Shown: piece after piece, positions 33,271 to 42,217 of the stretch
Position numbering within the stretch: position 1 is the stretch's first letter
How the letters are laid out: every line of letters starts with the position of its first letter
The notes under the pieces: generated by a model
Told to the model about the DNA's origin: nothing
The model's database searches: none
The model's input: the letters and a program-made list of their open reading frames with translations, nothing else
Assembly: GCA_900548195.1 (NCBI GenBank)
Contig: URJQ01000001.1
Coordinates: 1 to 64,000, forward strand
Source: an uncultured Prevotella sp.
Lineage (GTDB): Bacteria > Bacteroidota > Bacteroidia > Bacteroidales > Bacteroidaceae
Length of the DNA: 64,000 bases
Reading direction: 5' to 3'
Made by a program: the position numbers and the translations under genes

Positions 33271-33753
33271 ATGGACTTATCCGATTTACCTTCGCTTATC
33301 CAGCAGTTATCCACAAAAAAAGTACCTGATGCCAGCAATATGTGCTTTGGCATCGTAGTTTCAGAAAACAAAGCAGAGATTTCCGGCACCTTACTTAGTG
33401 GTTGTGTACGCACCCTTGAGAAGTACGGCACAATGCCAGAGAATATCCATGTCAAAACAGTTCCTGACGCTTTTGAACTTGTCTATGGTGCAAACCAAAT
33501 GACATTGACAGGCAATTACGATGCTGTAATCCTCCTTGGATGTATCGTTCGTGGAGAAACTGCACAGTTTGACGTACAGTGTCAGAGCATTGCTCACGGC
33601 ATTTCAATCCTCAGTGCAAAGAAGGAGACACCGATTATCTTTGGTCTTCTTACCACAAATACTATCGAGCAGGCTCAGGAGCGTGCTGGTGGAAAGATTG
33701 GAAACCGTGGTAGTGAGTGTGCTATCGAAGCGATAAAGATGGCTAAGTTCTAA
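33271..33753 (+). CDS. ribH: 6,7-dimethyl-8-ribityllumazine synthase
   Basis: Lumazine synthase of 160 residues, the penultimate step of riboflavin synthesis. CFGIVVSENKAEISGTLL, then VPDAFELVYGANQM and GCIVRGETAQFDVQCQSIAHGI match the family, including the catalytic His region after the GET motif. LLTTNTIEQAQERAGG is the usual C-terminal motif. It assembles into icosahedral or pentameric shells. No FMN riboswitch was recognised upstream. The gene ends 19 bases before a small hypothetical gene. Confidence 0.95.
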   Translation: MDLSDLPSLIQQLSTKKVPDASNMCFGIVVSENKAEISGTLLSGCVRTLEKYGTMPENIHVKTVPDAFELVYGANQMTLTGNYDAVILLGCIVRGETAQFDVQCQSIAHGISILSAKKETPIIFGLLTTNTIEQAQERAGGKIGNRGSECAIEAIKMAKF

Positions 33754-33772
33754 TAAATGGTCACCATTTTAT

Positions 33773-34159
33773 ATGCAGTTACAAGATTATTTCAAGAGAT
33801 TTACCTTCGATGAAGTCTTTGCAGAATTACAGTTGATGCTGGAGGATGCTGACAGTAACAAGGCTACTTTCAGTCATGCTTACGAGATGATGCAGACCTT
33901 GGAGACTATTCCATCTAAGAAGGTGATACATTATCAGATAATAGATGATCCAGAGAGTGAGGAATATTTCAGCGGTGCTCCTGACAGTTGTTTCAACACC
34001 ACGTGGGAAGTAATCCTTGCAAAGGAGGTCATAGTGGATGAGGAATGTGAACTCTCCGACCTCGAACTCGTCTCTAATGCCTTCATCTGCACTATCCTTA
34101 TGGGCAGATGTCCACGCGCTTTCCTCCCAGAAAAGCGCCAGTTGCTTGGTGAGGCGTAA
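33773..34159 (+). CDS. Small acidic protein of unknown function
   Basis: Soluble protein of 128 residues that I do not recognise. It is acidic, with the N-terminal helical MQLQDYFKRFTFDEVFAELQ and two mixed regions (KKVIHYQIIDDPESEEYFSG and ELVSNAFICTILMGRCPRAF). No signal peptide, membrane segment or catalytic motif is visible. It starts 19 bases after ribH and probably shares its transcript. Good codon use and a clean start after ribH support a real gene. Confidence 0.7.
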   Translation: MQLQDYFKRFTFDEVFAELQLMLEDADSNKATFSHAYEMMQTLETIPSKKVIHYQIIDDPESEEYFSGAPDSCFNTTWEVILAKEVIVDEECELSDLELVSNAFICTILMGRCPRAFLPEKRQLLGEA

Positions 34160-34186
34160 AACTAAAATACTCTTAGTCAAGCCCAT

Positions 34187-34292
34187 TCGGCTCCCCCACT
34201 ACGTGGGGTGATATAAACATCAATACAAAAAAATACGAGAAAACAAATAAAAATATCTTTGTTTGTTTTTATTTATTGATATTTTTTGTCAA
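34187..34292. repeat. Diverged relative of the 170-bp element
   Basis: CCCCCACTACGTGGGG (34193-34208) followed by AT-rich arms (ATCAATAC, and TTATTGATATT at 34264-34273) repeats the interior of the elements at 59 and 30736. The terminal inverted repeats are missing. Confidence 0.5.
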
Positions 34293-34306
34293 TTTATAAG
34301 CACAAT

Positions 34307-34345
34307 AAAAAACTTGCAGACTAATATCAAGTCTGCAAGTTTTTT
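34307..34345. terminator. Bidirectional terminator
   Basis: AAAAAACTTGCAGACT (34307-34322) pairs perfectly with AGTCTGCAAGTTTTTT (34330-34345) around a 7-nt loop. It ends the ribH transcript on one side and the leftward lipoprotein transcript on the other. Confidence 0.88.
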
Positions 34346-34356
34346 ATTTCATGCTG

Positions 34357-34902
34357 TTATGGTAACTCCGGAGGAGTGTAAGTGGAGACGGAAGTTGCGC
34401 CCGTGCGGCTCACGATGAGTTGCACCAGCGTGAAATCCTCGTAGGATTCGTCAGGACTTCCAATGCCTACCACGAAGTACATATTGTCGGAATCGCATTT
34501 GTCGAATGCCATACTGAGCAGTACGCCGTGCTCTTTCATGTCGTTATTGAGGAGTCCGGTGAAACTATTCTTTGTGAATGTGTCAGAGAAGAAGTCTGTG
34601 CCATCGCTACGCTTGATGGTGAGCTGGATGCGGTTGTCATAGTAAGTGACGTCATGATTTTCCACTAAAGGCAGTTCAGAGTCCTTTTCTCGCTCCACGA
34701 TGTATGTGTAAGTGCTTCCACCTATCCATTTCACAGCATCGTTTTTTGTGCTATTTTGCATTGCGGTAGCGCTGTTTTTAGGCTTCTCTATCACTTTTTC
34801 CACAATGATTTCCTCATCCTGTTTTTTCTCTTTGCAGGATGTAATGACCATGGCACCCGTGGAGAGTGCCATGGCAGTCAATATGATATTCGTTATTTTC
34901 AT
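34357..34902 (-). CDS. Lipoprotein, DUF4738-like
   Basis: Lipoprotein of 181 residues; the signal ends in VITSC (Cys23). A charged linker follows (KEKKQDEEIIVEKVIEKPKN). The mature domain has YTYIVEREKDSELPLVENHD, then LTIKRSDGTDFFSDTFTKNSF and DSDNMYFVVGIGSPDESYED. The layout resembles DUF4738 proteins of Prevotella, as far as memory allows. The function is unknown. The stop is 12 bases from the bidirectional terminator, and fhs lies 78 bases upstream on the same strand, so the two may be cotranscribed. Confidence 0.72.
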   Translation of the reverse strand: MKITNIILTAMALSTGAMVITSCKEKKQDEEIIVEKVIEKPKNSATAMQNSTKNDAVKWIGGSTYTYIVEREKDSELPLVENHDVTYYDNRIQLTIKRSDGTDFFSDTFTKNSFTGLLNNDMKEHGVLLSMAFDKCDSDNMYFVVGIGSPDESYEDFTLVQLIVSRTGATSVSTYTPPELP

Positions 34903-34979
34903 TCCGATCTGTGTTGGTGTGTCTATGTTGTAGTCCCCACCTTATTTATATATATGTGGGGAAAAACATGGTGGCATCC

Positions 34980-36647
34980 TTAACTGAGTCCCACAATCTG
35001 ACCATCAATGATGTCAATTTTCTTGGCCTGAGGCTCCTTAGGTAATCCAGGCATACGCATTATCTCGCCTGCAATGGCCACAATCATCTCGGCACCGGTA
35101 TTGATTACGAAGTCGCGGATGGTGAATTCAAAGTCCTCCGGCACGCCATAGAGCTTCGGATTGTCCGAGAAGCTGTACTGTGTCTTGGCGATGCAGACAG
35201 GGTAATGGGAAATGCCGAGGTCTTCGATGCGCTGAAGTTTCTTCTTAGCGGCAGGGAGATAGATGACGTTAGATGCGCCATAGATGTTCTTAGCCACTGC
35301 TTCCACCTTCTCTTTGATGGATTGATTGTCCTCATACATAAACTTAAGAGGCTGTGAAGGATTCTTTTCGATGGTGTCAACCACGAGTTGAGCCAATTCG
35401 ATAGCACCGTTACCACCCTCGCAGAAAGCATTGTTTTCAGCGAAGCCAACGCCCAATTCATCGCAATGCTTGCGCACAAGAGCCATCTCTTCGTCAGTGT
35501 CGAAAGCGTATCTATTGAAGCAAACCACTACAGTCTGACCGAATTTCTGAAGATTTCTGACGTGCTTGTCGAGGTTCTGGAATCCGCGTGTCAAGCCTTC
35601 AGCATTAGGCTTCTTTATCTCTGTCTCAGCTACTCCGCCGTGCATCTTCAGTCCCTGTGTCGTTGCTACGAGGACAGTGAGCTTAGGTTGCAGTCCGCTC
35701 TTACGGCATTTGATGTCCAAGAACTTCTCAGCACCGAGGTCAGCACCGAATCCTGCCTCTGTCACTACGTAGTCGCCGAATGTCATTGCGGTGCGAGTAG
35801 CGATGGCAGTGTTACATCCGTGAGCGATATTAGCAAACGGACCACCATGCACGAATGCCGGAGTATTCTCAGTAGTCTGCACAAGGTTTGGATTTATCGC
35901 ATAGCGAAGGAGAGTGCATATACTTCCAGCAATGCCGAGATCCTTGACATAGAAAGGCTTGCCCTCGATGGTGAAGCCGAGCAATATATTCTCAATTCTG
36001 CGACGGAGGTCCTTCTGATCCTTAGCAAGACAGAGGATAGCCATGATTTCCGAAGCCGGAGTGATATCAAATCCGCTCTCCATCACTACGCCATCAGTCT
36101 TTCTTCCCAGTCCGGTCACGATGCTTCTGAGGTTACGATCGTTGATGTCGAGCACTCTTTTCCAGAGTACTTCGCTCATTGCGAATCCGTCTTCACGATG
36201 CTGGTAGATGTGATTATCCAGCAGAGCGGTAATCATATTGTGTGCAGAAGTGATGGCATGGAAGTCACCAGTGAAGTGAAGGTTGATTCTATCCATTGGC
36301 AATACCTGTGCATATCCACCACCAGCAGCACCACCTTTCATTCCGAAACATGGTCCGAGCGAAGGCTCGCGCAGCGCTACAATCGCATTTTTACCTATCT
36401 TGTTGAGTCCTAAAGCCAGTCCGATGCTGACAGTAGTCTTACCAATACCAGCCTTTGTAGGCGTGATAGCCGTGACGAGAATGAGATTGCTCTTATCCAC
36501 CTTTTCCTGGTCGATGGTCTTGCATGGGACCTTAGCAATGTACTTTCCGTACGGTTCAAGTAAATCTTCGCTGATACCTATTCTATCAGCCACTTCTTTG
36601 ATAGGAACAAGTTTCGCTTCGCGAGCGATTTCGATGTCAGTTTTCAT
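34980..36647 (-). CDS. fhs: Formate-tetrahydrofolate ligase
   Basis: Enzyme of 555 residues from ATG 36647; an in-frame TTG one codon upstream is not needed. It makes 10-formyl-THF from formate, THF and ATP. The nucleotide loop is [20 protein letters not shown], and [20 protein letters not shown] and [10 protein letters not shown] are family signatures. The length is normal. No THF riboswitch was recognised. A weak -7 box (TTACTTTG, 36690-36697) lies upstream. It fits the folate theme of the cyclo-ligase at 29405. Confidence 0.96.
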   Translation of the reverse strand: MKTDIEIAREAKLVPIKEVADRIGISEDLLEPYGKYIAKVPCKTIDQEKVDKSNLILVTAITPTKAGIGKTTVSIGLALGLNKIGKNAIVALREPSLGPCFGMKGGAAGGGYAQVLPMDRINLHFTGDFHAITSAHNMITALLDNHIYQHREDGFAMSEVLWKRVLDINDRNLRSIVTGLGRKTDGVVMESGFDITPASEIMAILCLAKDQKDLRRRIENILLGFTIEGKPFYVKDLGIAGSICTLLRYAINPNLVQTTENTPAFVHGGPFANIAHGCNTAIATRTAMTFGDYVVTEAGFGADLGAEKFLDIKCRKSGLQPKLTVLVATTQGLKMHGGVAETEIKKPNAEGLTRGFQNLDKHVRNLQKFGQTVVVCFNRYAFDTDEEMALVRKHCDELGVGFAENNAFCEGGNGAIELAQLVVDTIEKNPSQPLKFMYEDNQSIKEKVEAVAKNIYGASNVIYLPAAKKKLQRIEDLGISHYPVCIAKTQYSFSDNPKLYGVPEDFEFTIRDFVINTGAEMIVAIAGEIMRMPGLPKEPQAKKIDIIDGQIVGLS

Positions 36648-36738
36648 CAATTTTTAATGGGTTAACGGAGGTAAATATCAAATTCAATGCAAAGTAAGCA
36701 AAAAAAAATCATATCATCAAAAAAAAGGTAATAAATGT

Positions 36739-36769
36739 TTTGCAAATTCAATAGTATTCATTATTTTTG
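36739..36769 (+). promoter_or_regulatory. Promoter of the RSH gene
   Basis: -33 TTTG (36739-36742), a 19-nt spacer and -7 TATTTTTG (36762-36769). The start codon follows at 36826. Confidence 0.62.
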
Positions 36770-36825
36770 CATTTGATTAGTTGTTTTTTTGAATTTTTTA
36801 ACCGTAATAGGCATAAGACTATAAG

Positions 36826-38727
36826 ATGAGTACCCATGTTCCACATATCAGCGAGGAAGAGATTTGTCAGCGAGCAGAGGCAGTGTTCAGTGCAATGGAG
36901 GCACGCTCGACGCTTGAAGAGATGGATATGATGCGCAGAGCGTATCAATTGGCGCATGATGCCCATGCCAATCAGAAGCGTAAGACTGGCGAGCCATACA
37001 TCATTCATCCTATTGCCGTGGCTCTCATTGTGGCAGAAGAGATGAATCTTGGTGCGGCACCAGTGTGTGCAGCCTTCCTTCATGACGTGGTGGAGGATAC
37101 TCCTTACACAGAAGACGACATCCGAGAGCGCTTTGGTGACGATGTCGCTTTCCTTGTCAGAGTGGTGACAAAGCAGAAGAAGGCACGTTATGATATGACG
37201 GCACAGTTGGATAATTTCAAGAAGATGCTTGACTCCATGCACTATGATGTGCGTGCCATCCTTATCAAGCTTGCCGACCGTCTGCATAATATGCGTACTC
37301 TTGACTCCATGCGCCCGGCAAAGCAGATGAAGATAGCAGGCGAGACGGACTATTTCTATGCTCCGCTTGCTAACAGATTGGGACTCTATAAGATTAAAAT
37401 AGAGTTGGAAAATCTGTCTTTCCGCTATCGTTGTCCTCAGATATACAATAAGATAGTGAGCCTTATCGAGAAGGATAAGGAGCAGGATAAGATACGTATG
37501 GCAAGCTTTGGAGCCAAGATTGACGAGGTGCTGACGGCTAATGGAATCCGCTTCCGCCGTGAGGTGGCTTACCGTGCGCCTTACAGTCTGTATCGTAAGA
37601 TGAACTCACAGCAGGTGGATTTCGAGCATCTTGAGTGCCGACATTTCACTCGTATCGTATTCCCTGAGGACATATATGTATCTGAGAAGAATATGTGTCT
37701 CAACATATATTCCTACCTTACCAACTGTTTCCGTGAGCGTCTTGGCTCCATGATCAATTATATTGACCAGCCGAAGCAGAATGGTTATCAGAGTTTCCAC
37801 GTCAATCTGCTGTCTGATTACGGCATTTGGGAGGAGGTTCATATCTCCAGTGAGAGGATGATACGCTTGTCCCGACTCGGTTGTGTCGCCCAGCGTCGCG
37901 ACAATGACATCAGCGGTTGGCTTGAGAATTTCCGCACTGTGCTACGTGATATCGCCGCCAATGCTCGTGGAGAGGGCAATGGTGAGACATTATTTATTGA
38001 GTCTGTCAGAGCACAGTTTTATAATGACGATATCACTTGCTACACTCCGCAGGGCCATGGCATACGTTTGCCAAAGAATTCCACAGCTCTTGACTTTGCT
38101 TTCAATGTGCATTCCCAGGTTGGTATGCACGCTAAATATGCGCGAATAAATGGTCGTCTGTCATCCATCAAGACGGTGTTGCACCGTGGTGACTGCGTGG
38201 AGATAGGCACAGACCCAGATGTCTGGCCACAGAAGGATTGGCCAAAGCATGCGAAATCATATAAGGCATTGCGCCCTATCAATCAGTATCTTGACCGTTT
38301 GCCAAAACCTCAGTATGACCGTTGCCCGGTGTGTAATGCCATTCCTGGCGAAGAGGTGATTGGAATAAAGCAACCTGGTGGTAGAATATGCGTGCATCGT
38401 CGTGATTGTCCTGATGCTATTGCCTTGTCGGCACGTGAAGGTGATAGGCTGGTAGCTGTGGATTATCTTCCTAATGATCATGTGCTTTATCCTGTAAGCA
38501 TCGTTATTCATGCCGTAGATAGACAGCATCTGCTGAATGATTTTACGGATGGCATATCCAATAAGTTCCGTCTTTCCATCAAAGAACTGCATACTGTCAC
38601 CAAGGATGAGATAGTGACGAGTCGTTTTGAGTTCTCCGTTCACTCTTTTGATGAACTCCAGACTATTGTCAACTCTATCCTCTCTGTTGAGGGTGTGGAT
38701 GAGGTTTCTTTTGAGATATTGGGGTGA
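36826..38727 (+). CDS. RelA/SpoT homologue with intact hydrolase but atypical synthetase domain
   Basis: Protein of 633 residues, about 100 shorter than usual bifunctional Rel enzymes. The N-terminal HD hydrolase has all key residues: HP at 61-62, HDVVEDT at 86-92, and DRLHN at 151-155. In the synthetase domain (about 235-360) the usual YDLFAVR motif reads LECRHFTR, so the metal-binding Asp is replaced near Cys271. The EVQIRT motif reads EVHISS, and the basic loop before YSLYRKM is changed. TGS (about 385-445) and a C-terminal ACT-like domain are present. It probably degrades (p)ppGpp, and synthesis may be lost (inference). A second, complete Rel elsewhere in the genome would be expected. Confidence 0.85.
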   Translation: MSTHVPHISEEEICQRAEAVFSAMEARSTLEEMDMMRRAYQLAHDAHANQKRKTGEPYIIHPIAVALIVAEEMNLGAAPVCAAFLHDVVEDTPYTEDDIRERFGDDVAFLVRVVTKQKKARYDMTAQLDNFKKMLDSMHYDVRAILIKLADRLHNMRTLDSMRPAKQMKIAGETDYFYAPLANRLGLYKIKIELENLSFRYRCPQIYNKIVSLIEKDKEQDKIRMASFGAKIDEVLTANGIRFRREVAYRAPYSLYRKMNSQQVDFEHLECRHFTRIVFPEDIYVSEKNMCLNIYSYLTNCFRERLGSMINYIDQPKQNGYQSFHVNLLSDYGIWEEVHISSERMIRLSRLGCVAQRRDNDISGWLENFRTVLRDIAANARGEGNGETLFIESVRAQFYNDDITCYTPQGHGIRLPKNSTALDFAFNVHSQVGMHAKYARINGRLSSIKTVLHRGDCVEIGTDPDVWPQKDWPKHAKSYKALRPINQYLDRLPKPQYDRCPVCNAIPGEEVIGIKQPGGRICVHRRDCPDAIALSAREGDRLVAVDYLPNDHVLYPVSIVIHAVDRQHLLNDFTDGISNKFRLSIKELHTVTKDEIVTSRFEFSVHSFDELQTIVNSILSVEGVDEVSFEILG

Positions 38728-38731
38728 AGTT

Positions 38732-38910
38732 AAATGAAGAATGAAGAATGAAGAATGAAGAATGAAGAATGGGAGTTACGTGTTTTAAATGAAGAATGAT
38801 GAATGAAGAATGAGAGTTAGTCTTGTATACTTGAGAAACTCCACTAAGAACCTCAAAGCGGAGAACGTAATCCGGATTCTTCATTCTTCATTCTACATTC
38901 TTCATTTTTT
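38732..38910. repeat. Palindromic element with (AATGAAG)n arms, copy 1
   Basis: Left arms of AATGAAG heptamers (38732-38771 and 38787-38813) are followed by a core of about 62 bp (38814-38875) starting GAGTTAGTCTTGT. The right arm has the complement CTTCATT (38876-38910). The stop codon of the PHP gene (38902-38904) lies in the right arm. A second copy lies at 39620-39782 in the same orientation. Confidence 0.78.
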
Positions 38911-39615
38911 ATGAATGTACTCCAAGAACATCTCCGGCTTGTCATTGACAATGAGTTCTTCAGGGAATTGTGACTCAGCAATGAGGGGTAGGGCGTATTC
39001 ATAGTTGGCTACGTCGAATGAGATGTGGGCATCGCTACCGAGGATGATAGGGACATCGTATTTCCGGCAGAGGCGAAGAATCTCCATATTGTTGGCGTAT
39101 GCCTCCTTCTTTTGTCGCACAGGCTTCAGTGAGGAGGAGTTTATTTCGAGTAGAGTCTGCGTGTCTCTTGCAGCGAGCACAATGGGTTCGAAGAGTAATT
39201 GGGCGGTACCGTCTCCTGGATGTGAGATGATGTCCGTCCATTTATTGTATATGGCTGCGAGCATACCGTCGGTATTTTCGGTTATAGTGCCTGGCGAGTA
39301 GCATAGTTTGTGTATTCCTGCCACTCTTATATCCATCAGTTTGTAGAAGGATTCGTCGAGGTCGAGTGTTCCTTTTGTGTCGAGAATATTGAGCTCTGAA
39401 CCCATCATGATTCTTACTCCGTACATCTCTCTTGGCACTACGTGCATATTTAGGAAATAGACGAAGGTGGGTCCTCCTGGCAGTGATGGAGCGTGATCAG
39501 TGATTCCGAGTATCTCCAGTCCTTTCTCTGACGCTGCTTTTGCCATCTCCTGGAGAGAAGAGAAAGCGTGACCTGAGGCTACTGTGTGGGTGTGGACGTC
39601 TAATTTTGGTGTCAT
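38902..39615 (-). CDS. PHP-domain phosphoesterase, YcdX-like
   Basis: Metal-dependent phosphoesterase of 237 residues. Metal-binding motifs of the PHP barrel are present: DVHTHTVASGH near the N-terminus, GITDHAPSLPG, MGSELNIL, and LGSDAHISFDV near the C-terminus. YcdX-like proteins have a trinuclear zinc centre and act on small phosphates; the physiological substrate is unknown. The gene is enclosed between two direct copies of an AATGAAG element, and its last codons (KK-stop) are formed by repeat sequence. Confidence 0.88.
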   Translation of the reverse strand: MTPKLDVHTHTVASGHAFSSLQEMAKAASEKGLEILGITDHAPSLPGGPTFVYFLNMHVVPREMYGVRIMMGSELNILDTKGTLDLDESFYKLMDIRVAGIHKLCYSPGTITENTDGMLAAIYNKWTDIISHPGDGTAQLLFEPIVLAARDTQTLLEINSSSLKPVRQKKEAYANNMEILRLCRKYDVPIILGSDAHISFDVANYEYALPLIAESQFPEELIVNDKPEMFLEYIHKK

Positions 39616-39619
39616 TATT

Positions 39620-39782
39620 TTAAATGAAGAATATTCAAAATGAAGAATGTTTTAAATGAAGAATGTAGAATGAAGAATGAAGAATATGAGTTAGTCTTGT
39701 TTGCTTGAGAAACTCCACTAAGAACCTCAAAGCGAAGAACGTAATCTTTATTCTTCATTCTTCATTCTTCATTCTTCATTTA
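39620..39782. repeat. Palindromic element with (AATGAAG)n arms, copy 2
   Basis: Left arm about 39620-39687, core 39688-39750 and right arm 39751-39782. The core matches copy 1 with three differences in the first 57 bases. Arms are (AATGAAG)n and (CTTCATT)n, so the whole can form a long cruciform. It fills the gap between thiL and the PHP gene. Confidence 0.78.
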
Positions 39783-39798
39783 ATGAGAATGATTTGCT

Positions 39799-40848
39799 TT
39801 ATGCGTGCTGCCATCCCTGTGCTTTTAGAGGGAATTCCTGACCATCTCTTGTCACCAGAAGAGTGCCGAGTTCCCTCTTTGTGATGTGGCCAATGATGCG
39901 AATATCATCGAGTTCCTTCACTTTCTCATAGTCACCGATAGGGCATGTGAAGAGAAGTTCGTAGTCTTCGCCACCATTTAGGGCGCAAGTGGAGAGGTTC
40001 ATGTTCATTTCCTCTGCCATTACTGCAGTCTGATAGTCGATAGGAATCTCTTTTTCGAAGAGTCTGCAACCGGTGTCGCTTTCCTTACAGATGTGCATTA
40101 TCTCAGAGCTGAGACCGTCGGAGATATCTATCATGCTGGTAGGACGGACGCCAGCCTGTCGTAAAGTCTTTAAGATGTCGCCACGAGCTTCAGGCTGGAG
40201 CTGTCTTTCGAGCAGGTATTCCTTGCCAGAGAAGTCAGGTTGGAAATCCACTACGGCATCCTTATTCTTCTTTCTTGCTTCCTGCAACTGCATATAATAG
40301 ACAGATTTTTCACGCTCAAGCAGCTGGAGTCCGCAGTAAGCGGCGCCGAGATTGCCAGAGACGCAGATAAGGTCTGTGTCCTTGGCGCCCGAACGATAAA
40401 TGACGTCCTCCTTGTCGGCATCGCCCAATACGGTGATGGAAATGGCGAGACCTGTGAGAGAAGAGGTGGTGTCGCCGCCGACAATATCGACATTCCATTT
40501 ATCGCAAGCCATGCGAAGACCTTCGTAGAAGTCTTCAATATCTTCCACTTTAAATCGTTTTGACAAAGCTATGCTGACAGTCATCTGGCGTGGTGTGCCT
40601 CCCATAGCGAAGATATCGGATATGTTTACCATAGCAGACTTGTAGCCGAGGTGCTTCATATCGACGTAGGTGAGGTCGAAGTGTACCCCTTCCATTAGCA
40701 TATCCGTGGAGACGAGAGTCTCTTTATCTCCGTAGTGCATCACTGCGCAGTCGTCTCCTACGCCTTTCTTTGTGCTTTCATTCTTGAGTTTTATGTCCTT
40801 GGTGAGGTGTCCGATAAGGCCAAACTCACCCAATTCCTTTATTTCCAT
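39799..40848 (-). CDS. thiL: Thiamine-monophosphate kinase
   Basis: Kinase of 349 residues that makes thiamine diphosphate from thiamine monophosphate and ATP. GVGDDCAVM is the N-terminal ATP-binding motif. STDMLMEGVHFDL, then NISDIFAMGGTP and GGDTTSS are typical of the PurM-like fold. DISDGLSSEIMHI and GGEDYELLFT occur in the C-terminal half. It sits between lpxK (26 bases upstream) and the AATGAAG element. The order sppA, lpxK, thiL, PHP on one strand suggests a single transcript. Confidence 0.95.
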   Translation of the reverse strand: MEIKELGEFGLIGHLTKDIKLKNESTKKGVGDDCAVMHYGDKETLVSTDMLMEGVHFDLTYVDMKHLGYKSAMVNISDIFAMGGTPRQMTVSIALSKRFKVEDIEDFYEGLRMACDKWNVDIVGGDTTSSLTGLAISITVLGDADKEDVIYRSGAKDTDLICVSGNLGAAYCGLQLLEREKSVYYMQLQEARKKNKDAVVDFQPDFSGKEYLLERQLQPEARGDILKTLRQAGVRPTSMIDISDGLSSEIMHICKESDTGCRLFEKEIPIDYQTAVMAEEMNMNLSTCALNGGEDYELLFTCPIGDYEKVKELDDIRIIGHITKRELGTLLVTRDGQEFPLKAQGWQHA

Positions 40849-40874
40849 TATGTTATTATGAATCTATTTTATAA

Positions 40875-42080
40875 TCAGAATTTTATCTTTTTCGGTTTTT
40901 GAGCAGTGTCATTCGAGTCCGTCTTCAGGCTATTCTTCTTGCTGTTGCGTGTCTCTTTCTGCTCGTTGAGCTTCCGATTTTTCTCTTTTGTCAGTGTGCT
41001 GTTTTTAGAATTTTTGTGCACATAGCTGAGAATAGTCTCTTCGAATTTCTCTTGTTTGTCGAGCATCACCTTTACTTTGACAGGCAAAACGTATAGATTA
41101 CGCTTCACTTCTTCCGACAATCCCTGCATATTCTCCAGTCGAGTGGCATCCTTTTCCGTAGTGATGATGATGCTTGGAGACGGCATAGAGGCGAATGTGG
41201 AGTTGATTTTCTCCACATCATTGTCAGTAAACTGATGATGATCCGCAAATCTGAGCGGAGTGATGTCTTTGCAATAAGGCTTAAGATCCTGCACCATTTG
41301 CTCTGGCGATGCGATACCAGTGAGGAGGAGTACGTGCTCTTGTGGCGTGATGTCGCTGAGCGAACGAGTCTTTGTGCCGAAGAGGAGTCGCATATCGCTG
41401 TAGTCCAGTCTGGTGAAATACAGTTGCTGATAGGGGAAAAGATTGAGTGCTCGTGAGAGAACTCTGAACGACATAGGCTTAAGGTCCTTCGGACACTTGG
41501 TGACAATGACGATGTCCGCGCGCGTCTTTCCCTCTTTTGGCTCGCGCAATCGTCCAGCCGGGAGCAGTTTGTCATAGATGATGAGGCGATGATAATCCAC
41601 GAGCAGGATGTTGATGCCCGGTTTTACGTAGCGGTGCTGGTAAGCATCGTCGAGCAATATGACGTCAGTGTCCTTAGTCTCGTCATCAGTAGTGAGTCTT
41701 TCTATGCCGTGACAGCGGTCTTTATCCACAGCGACATAGATGTCATTATATTTCTTATGCATCTGGTAAGGCTCGTCGCCGATGTCCTGCATCATCGTGT
41801 CCGGAGCAGAAAGGACGTATCCTTTGCTCTTTCGCTTGTATCCTCTTGAGAGCACAGCCACTTTAGCACGCTTGCGGAGCAGTTCGATGAGATACTCCAC
41901 ATGCGGTGTCTTTCCTGATCCGCCCACGGTGATATTACCCACGGAGATAACGGGCACATCAAAAGAGCGGCTCTTCAGTATGCCGAGGTCGAAGAGACTG
42001 TTTCTTATTCCCACTCCTATGCCGTAGAGCCATGAGAGAGGTAATAGCCATTCGTTTATCTTTATGAAATCGCCTTCCAT
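40875..42080 (-). CDS. lpxK: Tetraacyldisaccharide 4'-kinase
   Basis: Lipid A kinase of 401 residues, inner-membrane associated through its N-terminal helix (LLPLSWLYGIGVGIRNSL). GNITVGGSGKTPHVEYLIEL is the P-loop, and DVILLDDAYQHR carries the second nucleotide-site motif. It phosphorylates the 4' position of the lipid A precursor. The last 45 residues (KNSKNSTLTKEKNRKLNEQK onward) are a basic, Lys/Asn-rich tail with no clear homology. That tail is longer than in the typical enzyme. It begins 27 bases before thiL. Confidence 0.94.
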   Translation of the reverse strand: MEGDFIKINEWLLPLSWLYGIGVGIRNSLFDLGILKSRSFDVPVISVGNITVGGSGKTPHVEYLIELLRKRAKVAVLSRGYKRKSKGYVLSAPDTMMQDIGDEPYQMHKKYNDIYVAVDKDRCHGIERLTTDDETKDTDVILLDDAYQHRYVKPGINILLVDYHRLIIYDKLLPAGRLREPKEGKTRADIVIVTKCPKDLKPMSFRVLSRALNLFPYQQLYFTRLDYSDMRLLFGTKTRSLSDITPQEHVLLLTGIASPEQMVQDLKPYCKDITPLRFADHHQFTDNDVEKINSTFASMPSPSIIITTEKDATRLENMQGLSEEVKRNLYVLPVKVKVMLDKQEKFEETILSYVHKNSKNSTLTKEKNRKLNEQKETRNSKKNSLKTDSNDTAQKPKKIKF

Positions 42081-42083
42081 TAC

Positions 42084-42213
42084 TTTGTTGTTTAGTTGTT
42101 TAGTTGTTTAGTTGTTTAGTTGTTTGCTTGACTTGTAGTCTTGTTGTCTTGTTGTTTGATTTTAAGTCTTTCGCATTCAACAAAACCACTAAACAACAAA
42201 ACCACCAAACAAC
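42084..42213. repeat. Palindromic element with (TTGTTTAG)n arms, copy 2
   Basis: The left arm (42084-42125) is TTGTTTAG repeated. A middle of about 50 bases follows, and the right arm (42178-42213) is its complement (CACTAAACAAC, CCACCAAACAAC). It occupies the whole sppA-lpxK gap. The layout matches 29950-30050. Confidence 0.7.
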
Positions 42214-42217
42214 TTAA

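Noticed and set aside
33305..33315. DnaA box (TTATCCACA) as an origin
   Set aside because: There is a single perfect box, inside the ribH coding region, with no cluster or dnaA/dnaN genes.
35388..36413. 341-codon frame antisense to fhs
   Set aside because: It lies opposite a highly conserved gene and has no start signal, promoter or domain.
36651..36825. THF riboswitch before fhs
   Set aside because: No paired core motif was recognisable in the short AT-rich leader.
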